From Thermoplasmata archaeon (GTDB taxonomy: Archaea > Thermoplasmatota > E2 > DHVEG-1), in the NCBI GenBank assembly GCA_020054495.1, contig JAHWGK010000001.1, positions 83,048 through 121,408 of the forward strand: a DNA stretch of 38,361 bases, read 5' to 3'. The translations under genes and the position numbers were made by a program. This document shows positions 1 through 7,989 of the stretch, one piece after another (within the stretch, counting starts at the first letter, position 1; each line of letters opens with the position of its first letter). A model generated the notes under the pieces. That model was given only the letters and a program-made list of their open reading frames with translations, had not been told where the DNA came from and did not search any database.

Positions 1-2
1 TT

Positions 3-1406
3 AATCATTTAGATTTCCAATACATCTATAATATCACCGAGAATCTTAGCAATATAATTTTTACAGAATATGATGAAGGGGAAATTGCCAAAGGAAGGGC
101 ATATGGAACTAAAGGTGAACACAAGGCCGCAGAGATTATCTTTGAAAACATGACAGATTTAGGCTTATATACTTATAAAGAACAAATTACAAACACTGAG
201 ATATATCCAAATCTTACTCATGAATTAGAAATCATTGACTATTTTGTAAAAATAAATGGTAAAAAAATTGATTCGTATATTGCTCCCGTATGGTTTAAAA
301 CATCTGAAAATAATTATGATTTAAATCATACATATCAATATGAAGGCCTAAAGGTCATAAGACCGCCTATTAATCCCAAGTCATACATTAGAAGACAAAG
401 TTTTCTGGGGAAACTTGAGCCTTTTGTTATTCTACTAAAAGATAGAGCTTTTTATCCGTATACTCCTCCTGGAAACTTATCATTTCTTGATAACATGTAT
501 TTTAAATATTATGTAGTTCGAAAATTGCAGGGTGGAATACCTGTTTTTTATTCTTGGTTATGGAATCAATATCTGGATTACTGTAAAGGAATAATTCTCT
601 ATGATTTCAACGATAATGTTCATGATATGAACATTTTAAAAAATTCTAATCATATACCGTTCATTTTCATTAATGGAACTGATGGTATTGATATCCGTGA
701 TGATATAAAAAACAAAAGACTTGGTTTTAAATTAGAGCAAAGTTTGAATACTTCAATTATTAGTTATAATGTAATTGGACAATTGAATGGAACGAATCCA
801 AATAAAACCGTTATTGTCGACTGTCTATATGATTCTTGGTGGTGTCAAGGGACAGCTGATTCTGCAATTGGAATGGCAATGGTGCTTGCAGTTGCAAAAT
901 ATTACATAGATAATAATATAACTCCAAAATACACAATAAAGTTTATTGGCTTTTCTGGAGAAGAACATGGTTTTTGTGCAGGATCAAAACATTATGCATC
1001 ATCGCATATGGATGAAAATATTATTTATATGGTTGATCTGAACCAATTAGGATTTAAACAAGATGACCCGAAATTAACTTTAAATATAATTGGCAATAAA
1101 CTTGGGCTTTTGTTTAAAGTCAATGGTTTTATCAGAAATGCAGATTATAAAAATCGAGTTAATAGCTCTAAAGATTTAAAATATGTCTGGTTAAAAAAAG
1201 GTGTTGTTAGTAATCCCTTACCTTTTGCAGAAACCCATCCTGATTGTGAGGTTTTATGCTTCTTGAAAGATAGTGGATGGAAACTTCATCATCGTGATGG
1301 TCAAAATCACACAGAGGGAGACGTTATGAAATACTTTGATCCAGAAGATGTAAATGTAACTGGTGAAATTGTTCTGAATGTTGTTAAATATTTAACTATC
1401 GATTGA
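3..1406 (+). CDS. M28-family metallopeptidase-like protein, 5' truncated by window edge
   Basis: The frame is open from the first bases of the window, so the N terminus lies outside it; the ATG at 150 is internal. Zn-aminopeptidase (M28) landmarks appear in order: YDSWW with an Asp at nt 831-833, TADSAIGMA (Asp 858-860), FSGEEHGF (Glu pair 960-965), YMVDLNQLG (Asp), and NHTEGD with a His at 1308-1310. Family members use two zinc ions to remove N-terminal residues from peptides. The first ligand motif is normally H-x-D; here it reads CLYD, with Leu (825-827) where the His should be, so one metal site may be altered or the protein inactive. The next gene starts about 70 bp downstream behind its own TATA box. 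Family assignment is good; activity is uncertain. Confidence 0.8.
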   Translation, partial: NHLDFQYIYNITENLSNIIFTEYDEGEIAKGRAYGTKGEHKAAEIIFENMTDLGLYTYKEQITNTEIYPNLTHELEIIDYFVKINGKKIDSYIAPVWFKTSENNYDLNHTYQYEGLKVIRPPINPKSYIRRQSFLGKLEPFVILLKDRAFYPYTPPGNLSFLDNMYFKYYVVRKLQGGIPVFYSWLWNQYLDYCKGIILYDFNDNVHDMNILKNSNHIPFIFINGTDGIDIRDDIKNKRLGFKLEQSLNTSIISYNVIGQLNGTNPNKTVIVDCLYDSWWCQGTADSAIGMAMVLAVAKYYIDNNITPKYTIKFIGFSGEEHGFCAGSKHYASSHMDENIIYMVDLNQLGFKQDDPKLTLNIIGNKLGLLFKVNGFIRNADYKNRVNSSKDLKYVWLKKGVVSNPLPFAETHPDCEVLCFLKDSGWKLHHRDGQNHTEGDVMKYFDPEDVNVTGEIVLNVVKYLTID

Positions 1407-1425
1407 TGAAAATTATAATATAAAG

Positions 1426-1469
1426 TTTTATATATAGACCATTCCTTTAATTTTTAGTTAATGGGGAGG
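1426..1469 (+). promoter_or_regulatory. TATA box and Shine-Dalgarno of the transglutaminase-like gene
   Basis: TTTTATATATA (1426-1436) is a TATA-like box about 40 bp before the start codon. GGGGAGG (1463-1469) lies 6 nt before the ATG at 1476, which favours that start over the in-frame ATG at 1461 that overlaps the ribosome-binding site. The same layout (TATA, about 30-40 bp leader, strong Shine-Dalgarno) recurs at the other secreted-protein genes. Confidence 0.6.
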
Positions 1470-1475
1470 AAATAT

Positions 1476-4358
1476 ATGCAAAAAAGCTACTTTCATAAAG
1501 GATTTGCATTAACTGTAATATTTTTGTTAATTGGATTGAGTATTATTTCATCTGCTGGAAAAATAGTTGATGAAAAATCCCTTATTTCTACTAAGCAAGG
1601 TAACATCTTAAGTGAAAGTGAAAATATCATAGGAAAACTTGCAAGAGAGCTAGAAATACCTGCGGGATCTGATTACTATATCAAGTTTAACTCAGATGAT
1701 TTCATATTAGAAGGGAAAAGCATTGACGCTTATTCATCTGGACTCTCTGAAAAAATCAAAGATGCGATTGCTAAATCTCCAAGATGGATCCAAAGAGAAC
1801 TCACTAGACAGTTCCAGGCAATTGATGGTGAAGAATATGCAGATTTGATACTTGAGATGAGTAAGAAATACGTGGATGAAATAGCTTTTTCAATTGCATG
1901 TTCCCCAATAGGAAATGTTCCCTCTGTAAATCTTATCAGGGAAAATGCGTTATTTCTTTATGAAAACGACGAGTTGCTAAAATACTCTGATATTGAGGAT
2001 TACGATGATAATCAGGGAAATTATTATTCCACGATAAAATATTGGGTGATTGAAGATGACATTGTAAAACAGTTGGAGTATCCGCCTGAAATCTATTATT
2101 GGAATGTTGTTCATCCCGGAATTATTAGTAAAGCCGAGTATGTTTATGGTAAGTTTTGGAGAGATTATCTATTTAACCATAATGATTTAGGTTATCCTCT
2201 GCTTAAGGAGAAGTTATCAGAGGTTAACTATCTCTGGGATTGTAAGTCCTACTCCCAACCTGGTTATCGATTATGGACGTTGAGTATGGAAAATCATCCA
2301 ACTGCAATTGAAGCTGTTTCCTATTGGGTTGGAAAAACTGTTCCTGAGCAAGCTTATGGCGACAGGCCAGGACAACCAAATATTATAGCGCATGAGCATA
2401 ACGGATGGTGCGGGGAGCTTAAGATACTTGCAGTTGCTGCGCTAAGTGCATCACTTGTTCCCTCGGTTTCTGTTAACAATATCGGTGAGGATCATGTTTG
2501 GCGTGAGTTTTATGAAAGAGGATGGCATCAGAATGATAACTGGTGGGCTGATACTGGAGGCGCTGTAGATAAACCAGATATTTACGCATATGGCTGGGGC
2601 AAAGATATGTCTGCAATTTATGCAAAAAAAGGTGATAGCAGTATCTATGAGGTTACATCCACATATATCCATCCAGAAGATAGAGAAAAAATATCTTTCC
2701 AAGTTTTTGATAGAAATAATCATCCTGTTGATGGAGCAAGAGTCACTGTAACAGTTCAAGGTCCAAAGGATATAACATGGTTAAAATACATTCTTTTAGA
2801 AAGCGTTGAGACACTTTGGAATTCGATTCCTCCACTCCTTAAAGGAATACTCCTCCAATATTTGTACGACAAGGCCATAGAAAGAATTGACAGTATTCCA
2901 GATATTGTTGATGGGCCTATAAACACTGTATGGAATTATACAGATATGAATGGAAGATGTTCCTTTGAGCTTGGAAAGAATCGCGAATATATTTTTATTA
3001 TACAATATGGCAATCTTAAAGGTCCCTTATCCCTCGCAAAGCATAATAAAATACGTGTTTTAAAAAATCCAATTGAAAAGGAATATGATATTATTTTCCC
3101 GTTTCTTTCTCCCGTAAAAGATAAGCATGCTATTGAAGATATGCCAAGTGGAGATATAGATTTCAAGGTCTCTTATAATACTAAAGCATATCAGGTTCAA
3201 AGGGATTTAAGTGGAGACCGTAAAGGAATATACGAAAGAGATGAAAAAATTGATTTTTTTATCGTAGATGAAGATAATTTCGAAAAATATAGAGATGACA
3301 TGAGTTTTTCTTGCAATAATTATATGAGTGGTAGTGAGGGTGATTTTGTTGTTAATTCTCAGGAGAACAACTGGTATTTTGTGTTCAGAAACAATGGTCG
3401 TAGTAGTAATGTTATTCTCAATTTTTCAGTAACAGTTGATGCGCCAACAACAGATGATGCGGTTCAAATTGTTTCTCCAGATGCAAATATTTTTGATTAT
3501 CCAGTTTTCAATATAGGCGATACCGTGGAAATTTCTGGGATAGCAACAGGTGACATCATTTTATATATTGAAGGAGCACCATATGAAGTGACAGTTCAGG
3601 ATTATTGCTGGAGCTATGAATGGGATACACCTAGCCTGGAACCTGGTGACTATTCTATTAATGTAGAATGTGGTGATGCACAAGATGAAAAAATGATTAA
3701 TTTGATAGATGTACTTCCTCCAGGAATAAAAATAGATACACCCTTTGATGGAGAGATAGTTGAGGAAGATTTGTTAACAATCCAAGGACAATCATTTGAC
3801 AACTTAGGTGTCGATTTTGTTGAGGTATCCTTAGATAGGGGTGAATGGAGAAAGGCATCAGGCACAGAATCATGGTCTATTAATTGGGACATAAGCACTT
3901 ATAGTATTGAAGATCACGTTATTTCTGCTAGAGCGTTTGATATTGTTGGTGGAGTTTCTTATGATGAGATAACATTTGCATTAAATGAAAGCGGTCATAG
4001 TTGGGGACCAATGATCAATAGTTTTTATAATCAACCAGCAAGTCCTACAAATGTAAGTAACGTAGTAATATTTGCAAATGTAACAAGTAATGGTCCCTTT
4101 TCCATTCAAAGAGTTGTCTTATTTTGGGATAATGGGACTGTGACAAAATCAAAAGAGATGTTTAGGTATGCAGATAATCCTGTGCAAGAACGACACGAGG
4201 AAGATCCATTAAATAACATGTCAAATGATCCAATATACGGATATGAACTTGGGCAGTTTTCAACTGGAACTAATGTAGATTATTGGATTGAAGCTTTTGA
4301 TACCGCAGACAATATCATTGTTTCCAGCAAGAAATCTTTCATTATAGAAAGTATATAA
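1476..4358 (+). CDS. Secreted transglutaminase-like protein with C-terminal Ig-like domains
   Basis: 960 residues from the ATG at 1476. A Sec-type signal peptide (hydrophobic stretch ending near ISSAG) starts the protein. Residues about 280-375 look like a transglutaminase/protease core: Cys312 in NGWCGELK, His340 in GEDHVWREF and Asp359 in WWADTGG form the expected C-H-D triad. After it come a segment resembling a carboxypeptidase-regulatory or Ig fold (about 400-500), a less recognisable region, and one or two Ig-like repeats of bacterial surface type (about 680-830, with IKIDTPFDGEIVEED). No C-terminal membrane segment or shared tail is seen, so it is probably released or held non-covalently. 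Role inferred: extracellular thiol peptidase, deamidase or cross-linker. The triad is visible; the substrate is unknown. Confidence 0.75.
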   Translation: MQKSYFHKGFALTVIFLLIGLSIISSAGKIVDEKSLISTKQGNILSESENIIGKLARELEIPAGSDYYIKFNSDDFILEGKSIDAYSSGLSEKIKDAIAKSPRWIQRELTRQFQAIDGEEYADLILEMSKKYVDEIAFSIACSPIGNVPSVNLIRENALFLYENDELLKYSDIEDYDDNQGNYYSTIKYWVIEDDIVKQLEYPPEIYYWNVVHPGIISKAEYVYGKFWRDYLFNHNDLGYPLLKEKLSEVNYLWDCKSYSQPGYRLWTLSMENHPTAIEAVSYWVGKTVPEQAYGDRPGQPNIIAHEHNGWCGELKILAVAALSASLVPSVSVNNIGEDHVWREFYERGWHQNDNWWADTGGAVDKPDIYAYGWGKDMSAIYAKKGDSSIYEVTSTYIHPEDREKISFQVFDRNNHPVDGARVTVTVQGPKDITWLKYILLESVETLWNSIPPLLKGILLQYLYDKAIERIDSIPDIVDGPINTVWNYTDMNGRCSFELGKNREYIFIIQYGNLKGPLSLAKHNKIRVLKNPIEKEYDIIFPFLSPVKDKHAIEDMPSGDIDFKVSYNTKAYQVQRDLSGDRKGIYERDEKIDFFIVDEDNFEKYRDDMSFSCNNYMSGSEGDFVVNSQENNWYFVFRNNGRSSNVILNFSVTVDAPTTDDAVQIVSPDANIFDYPVFNIGDTVEISGIATGDIILYIEGAPYEVTVQDYCWSYEWDTPSLEPGDYSINVECGDAQDEKMINLIDVLPPGIKIDTPFDGEIVEEDLLTIQGQSFDNLGVDFVEVSLDRGEWRKASGTESWSINWDISTYSIEDHVISARAFDIVGGVSYDEITFALNESGHSWGPMINSFYNQPASPTNVSNVVIFANVTSNGPFSIQRVVLFWDNGTVTKSKEMFRYADNPVQERHEEDPLNNMSNDPIYGYELGQFSTGTNVDYWIEAFDTADNIIVSSKKSFIIESI

Positions 4359-4385
4359 AATTTACAAGTAGAATAAAGAAAAAAC

Positions 4386-4402
4386 ATGTTTTATGATTAG
4401 AG
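4386..4402 (+). repeat. Fragment of the interspersed repeat (body block only)
   Basis: ATGTTTTATGATTAGAG matches the conserved body block of the repeat family, with no core beside it. It lies between the convergent ends of the transglutaminase-like gene and the acetate-type transporter gene. Confidence 0.55.
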
Positions 4403-4413
4403 TAGTTTTGTTA

Positions 4414-5037
4414 CTATGGACTCCAAATTGCTTTACCAAGTGGCAATATAGTTTTACCGGTCATATTGTTTAGAAGAATGGCCATTGCTGTATAAAATGA
4501 TGAAACAGAGGTGCCGAGTAAAAATACTCCCGCTGGAAATGCTGTAATACCATAGAGGTAATGTGGAATCAATGCGATTACTGCCAGATTAACAAATATC
4601 AATATAATAAACAACATTTTATTTGTTAACAAAGAAGCAGCTGTGGCAATTAAGCTGAAAACAAGTATTGCAATTAAACCAAATCCATAATGTGCAATGT
4701 CAAATTCAACACCTGTGAATATTGTGATAAACAACGTAAGTGCTATTGCATACATGGTCATAGAATATGTTGTAAAAACTGTTGCACCAAATATATTGTT
4801 ACGTTTAAATTCTATATTACCTGCAATCAGTTGTGCTGTTGCACCAAAGAAAAGAACCCAGGGGATCATAAGAGATTTAGCTGCAGAAGATACAAGACCT
4901 AGATCAGTTGATGCAAGAACAAGAGCTGCAACTGCAAGCCCTATTAAACCTAAAGGAGCAGGATCAGCGGCATGCATAGGTAGTTTCGTTACTGTTGTTT
5001 CAGATTTTACAATGTTTTTCTCAGGCATATAGATCAC
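4414..5037 (-). CDS. GPR1/FUN34/YaaH-family acetate-type transporter
   Basis: 207 residues, typical for the family, with six hydrophobic segments. The family signature near the N terminus is present as DPAPLGLIGLAV (variant of NPAPLGL), and the C-terminal half contains the usual FPAGVFLLG/SSFYTA-type helices. Members take up or release acetate, succinate or related short acids across the cytoplasmic membrane. The start is probably the GTG at 5037: GGAG sits 6 nt upstream of it, whereas the ATG three codons later is spaced too far. Divergent from the DUF3795 gene, with a full repeat copy in between. Substrate not determinable from sequence. Confidence 0.88.
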   Translation of the reverse strand: MIYMPEKNIVKSETTVTKLPMHAADPAPLGLIGLAVAALVLASTDLGLVSSAAKSLMIPWVLFFGATAQLIAGNIEFKRNNIFGATVFTTYSMTMYAIALTLFITIFTGVEFDIAHYGFGLIAILVFSLIATAASLLTNKMLFIILIFVNLAVIALIPHYLYGITAFPAGVFLLGTSVSSFYTAMAILLNNMTGKTILPLGKAIWSP

Positions 5038-5103
5038 AGATTTCTCCGGATATAATAATTTATTACTAAAACTTTGTCTTTTTTAGTAACTAGAGATATA
5101 TCC

Positions 5104-5186
5104 AATGATTAGAGGCTGAGAGTAGCATTATGTTTTATGATTAGAGTCTATTCTGTCAGATATTAATTTCATACCGGGCAGGTTTT
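5104..5186 (+). repeat. Interspersed repeat copy (body plus right core)
   Basis: Carries both nonamers (ATGATTAGAG at 5105-5114 and again at the end of the TTATGTTTTATGATTAGAG block), then TTTCATACCGGGCAGGTTTT, a core with two changes. A clear left core is missing. It sits between divergent genes and ends about 26 bp before the ATG of the DUF3795 gene, so it occupies that gene's promoter region. Confidence 0.85.
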
Positions 5187-5212
5187 ATTAATAATAATTT
5201 TAATCACTTTTT

Positions 5213-5620
5213 ATGAACGATGAAGATTTAATCGCTCCATGTGGTATGAATTGTAGAATTTGCAAGTATTATTATCGAAAAAAAGATACATGTCCTGGAT
5301 GTAGAGGCTCTAATGAAAATAAATCAAAATATTGTATAGAGTGTATCATTGTAAATTGTGAAGAGATTAAGAATAATAAATCTGGGCTATGCTATGAATG
5401 CTCTAAAATTCCATGTAAAAGACTAAAAAATCTTGATAAAAGATATTCAACAAAGTATCATATGAGCATGCTTGAAAATCAAGATTATATTAAAAAACAT
5501 GGAATTGAGAAGTTTTTAGAAAAAGAAAAGAAAAAATGGAAATGTCCAAAATGTAGTGGGATAGTAACATGTCATGGTGGAATGTGTTTGTCTTGTGGTT
5601 ATATAAAATTTAAAAATTGA
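5213..5620 (+). CDS. DUF3795-like cysteine-rich protein
   Basis: 135 residues with about 16 Cys. The N-terminal motif LIAPCGMNCRICKYY followed by CPGC, CIEC and CYEC is the usual DUF3795 pattern and implies metal (probably Zn) binding. The C terminus adds a separate zinc-ribbon-like module (CPKC near 111, CLSC near 126). Family function is unknown. It is followed 7 bp later by the GIY-YIG gene on the same strand, so the two are probably co-transcribed. Confidence 0.75.
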   Translation: MNDEDLIAPCGMNCRICKYYYRKKDTCPGCRGSNENKSKYCIECIIVNCEEIKNNKSGLCYECSKIPCKRLKNLDKRYSTKYHMSMLENQDYIKKHGIEKFLEKEKKKWKCPKCSGIVTCHGGMCLSCGYIKFKN

Positions 5621-5627
5621 GGGGATT

Positions 5628-5945
5628 ATGGCTTACAACGTTTATGTTATTGAACTTGATAAAGAAGTATTGAGTTCGAAAAAATTCAGAGAAAAAAATC
5701 CTAATATGAATGCTAGATTTGCATGTTTTTATGTTGGTCAAACAACCCATAATCCTATTACCAGGTTTAAACAGCATAAATCAGGTTATAAGGCAAATAG
5801 ATTTGCTAAAAAATATGGACTTAGACTTGTACCAAAGATATTTTCGAAGTTTAATCCAATTGCAAAACGGAAAGAGGCAGAACAAACCGAACAATGGATT
5901 GCTGAAAAGTTAAGGGAAAAAGGGCATGGTGTTTGGTCAAATTAA
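5628..5945 (+). CDS. GIY-YIG domain protein (small putative nuclease)
   Basis: 105 residues. YNVYVIEL at the N terminus and FYVGQTTHNPITRFKQH about 25 residues later fit the GIY-YIG core (first strand, YVGQT strand, Arg on the following helix); KRKEAEQTEQWIAEKL supplies the catalytic-Glu region. A GGGG just before the ATG acts as ribosome-binding site, and only 7 bp separate it from the DUF3795 gene. Stand-alone GIY-YIG proteins of this size cut or bind DNA in repair or mobile contexts; the specific role here is unknown. Confidence 0.7.
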   Translation: MAYNVYVIELDKEVLSSKKFREKNPNMNARFACFYVGQTTHNPITRFKQHKSGYKANRFAKKYGLRLVPKIFSKFNPIAKRKEAEQTEQWIAEKLREKGHGVWSN

Positions 5946-5959
5946 AAGAGGTAAATTTC

Positions 5960-5976
5960 AAAACTGGTAGTTTTTT
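5960..5976. terminator. Short hairpin with T-tract between convergent genes
   Basis: AAAACT-GGT-AGTTTT forms a 6-bp stem with a 3-nt loop (5960-5974), followed by more T. It lies between the convergent ends of the GIY-YIG and clostripain-like genes and could end transcription from the left. T-tract termination is normal in archaea; the hairpin itself may be incidental. Confidence 0.45.
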
Positions 5977-5991
5977 ATATCAGGCTAACGA

Positions 5992-7722
5992 TTAAAATGT
6001 CCATAATATTGCAATAAAATTCTCTGTAACTATACCTTTATAATATTCCCTTTGTATGTAACCGCAACACGGATACTCACCAAAAGTTTCATCTAATAAT
6101 TTAAGTGTTCTACCTTGGCTTTCTATTTTTGTATATTCTAAGGTCTTTACTGGTAAAAACCTAAAGTCTCCCTCTTCATTTTTTTCAAGATAAGATATTT
6201 TTCCGATTAGTATAATTCTTGATGAGGCTAAGGTTTTTGCTTTTGGTATTTTAATTATTAGACTTCCCCAGTCGCTTTCAGCATTCATCACATCTTTTGC
6301 TTTTACCTGAATATTGTATGTATTTTGTTCATCCCATGTATGACTTACAATTATTTCTTCACCTGATGCATATGGGCCAATCCAGTTTGTATTTGTACCA
6401 TCATCCCATTCAACATAATAGTATAATTCTTGACCTTCTGGATCTGTTGATTGTATTGTGAAATCATATTCAATTCCTGGTTCTCCTTTTTCCGGACCGT
6501 TTATATTAGGTATTTCTGGAGGTTGGTTTCCCAATAATCCCAAATAGGTTTTAAGAAATTCATCCCATTGTGTGTCAATAGCAAATAATGTCTCTTCATA
6601 AGGCGAGGGTAGCACATCATATCTAAGACTATTATTGTAATCACTGGTTCTTCTCGGGAAGTAAATACTCAGCCCATGAGCGGGATCATCAATTAAATGT
6701 TTGTTTGCAATAACTGCGGTGTCCATGATGCCCATGATATTATTTTTTATGTTGACAACATCCGGGTCATTAATTGTAAGAAGCTCTAAAAAATCGTAAA
6801 AATCAATGTAATAATCAATATCCCATAATAGCGCATATATTCTGGCACTTGTAAGGGCTGATGTTATTTGGTCTCTATACTGGTCAAGATTATCCATGAA
6901 CTCTACAGCCAAATCATTTATTTGTATTCCAAGGTCACCTAGGTAACTTAATTCTGTTGCTGCCATTGTTGTAATCATATCATACTGAGGTAGGTTTTGT
7001 GGGACAAAATAATCAACAGTTGTAATTGCATAATCTGAGGCCGTCATTTGAGGATCTGCGATTAACTCATTGAATGCCTCGGTATAAGGCCAATCACCAA
7101 GCAATGCGCATTCTGGGTATGCCATAAAAATATCTACACAATTTTTGATTTGATATGCAACTTCTGTATTACCAGTCATACAAGTCTCAATACCCAGTAT
7201 GTCTAGTTTATCTGCACCATTGTTTGTTATTTGATTTAAAGCATCAAGAAGCTCAGGCATAGTTATCATTATTCCATCACCATGATCATCCCAGCATATT
7301 CCCTGCCAACCGCTGCCCTTGTTACTTGAAATAATTAATTCATAGTGATTAGCAGGATAATCACTTTTTACCTTTAGAACATAATCTCTAATAGTATCAG
7401 CATCATCCATGTTTGATTCAGTTTCCCAGGTCTGTTGATCAAGAGTAGTTCCAACTAAATAATACAGTCTAGTATCATCTTCTTGGTTTTGATCAATTAA
7501 AATGGTTATTTGAACATCAGATGTTGATCCAACCTGTCTAATTTCTTCCAATATCACTCCTTGTGCTGCAGATAAAGCATTATCGCCATTAAGATAAACC
7601 ATTATTGCCCATTCTAGGCTTCTGTTGTTTTCTGTTTTTCTAGTTGTATTGTCTGCGCCTATAATTGCCTGTGAACCAAGCAATAAAATTCCAACTAATG
7701 CGATTATCAATATTTTTCTCAT
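5992..7722 (-). CDS. Secreted clostripain-like (C11) protein with PKD-type domain, catalytic His replaced
   Basis: 576 residues with a clear signal peptide (MRKILIIALVGILLLGSQAI). Residues about 38-390 are the clostripain fold: EWAIMVYLNGDN at the start and LDILGIETCMTGNTEVAY with the nucleophile Cys181. The catalytic His motif, usually NHGSGW, reads SNKGSGWQGICWDD: Lys135 (AAG at 7318-7320) replaces His, so normal Cys-protease chemistry should fail. A PKD-type domain (about 395-495, YYYVEWDDGTNTNWIGPY) resembles those in two other secreted proteins here. After IPKAK the shared C-terminal tail is replaced by about 80 unrelated residues containing a PCCGY motif. Start supported by GGGGGTG just upstream. 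Possible pseudoprotease. Confidence 0.82.
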   Translation of the reverse strand: MRKILIIALVGILLLGSQAIIGADNTTRKTENNRSLEWAIMVYLNGDNALSAAQGVILEEIRQVGSTSDVQITILIDQNQEDDTRLYYLVGTTLDQQTWETESNMDDADTIRDYVLKVKSDYPANHYELIISSNKGSGWQGICWDDHGDGIMITMPELLDALNQITNNGADKLDILGIETCMTGNTEVAYQIKNCVDIFMAYPECALLGDWPYTEAFNELIADPQMTASDYAITTVDYFVPQNLPQYDMITTMAATELSYLGDLGIQINDLAVEFMDNLDQYRDQITSALTSARIYALLWDIDYYIDFYDFLELLTINDPDVVNIKNNIMGIMDTAVIANKHLIDDPAHGLSIYFPRRTSDYNNSLRYDVLPSPYEETLFAIDTQWDEFLKTYLGLLGNQPPEIPNINGPEKGEPGIEYDFTIQSTDPEGQELYYYVEWDDGTNTNWIGPYASGEEIIVSHTWDEQNTYNIQVKAKDVMNAESDWGSLIIKIPKAKTLASSRIILIGKISYLEKNEEGDFRFLPVKTLEYTKIESQGRTLKLLDETFGEYPCCGYIQREYYKGIVTENFIAILWTF

Positions 7723-7831
7723 TTTTTCACCCCCTCAGATAAGAACGTTATTGAGTCTTAGTATTTGTTATTAAGTCTTTGCACGAAATAATAATTTTAT
7801 TTTAAATAATTTGACAAAATACAAAAACAAT

Positions 7832-7884
7832 GTCGTACCTAGCAGGTTTCAATGTATATGATTGGAGATTAATATATAATCATA
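7832..7884 (+). repeat. Interspersed repeat, left core and start of body, with inverted repeat
   Basis: GTCGTACCTAGCAGGTTTC is a core with few changes, followed by TATATGATTGGAGATTAA, a degenerate first nonamer. TATGATT (7857-7863) and AATCATA (7878-7884) are inverted to each other. The copy lies between the divergent clostripain-like and nitroreductase-like genes. Confidence 0.75.
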
Positions 7885-7918
7885 ACTTTGTGATTTTTCC
7901 AATTTTTTAAATGAAAAC

Positions 7919-7982
7919 ATACAATTGTATAGTTTTCTAATGGAAAATTTTATATTTACAGCCTGAATTTAAAAGATGGGGG
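7919..7982 (+). promoter_or_regulatory. Promoter region of the first secreted nitroreductase gene, with 12-bp palindrome
   Basis: ATACAATTGTAT (7919-7930) is a perfect palindrome and possible operator. ATTTTATATTTA (7947-7958) is the likely TATA box, and GGGGG (7978-7982) the ribosome-binding site 7 nt before the ATG at 7990. Promoter elements are inferred from spacing only. Confidence 0.5.
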
Positions 7983-7989
7983 AAAAGAT

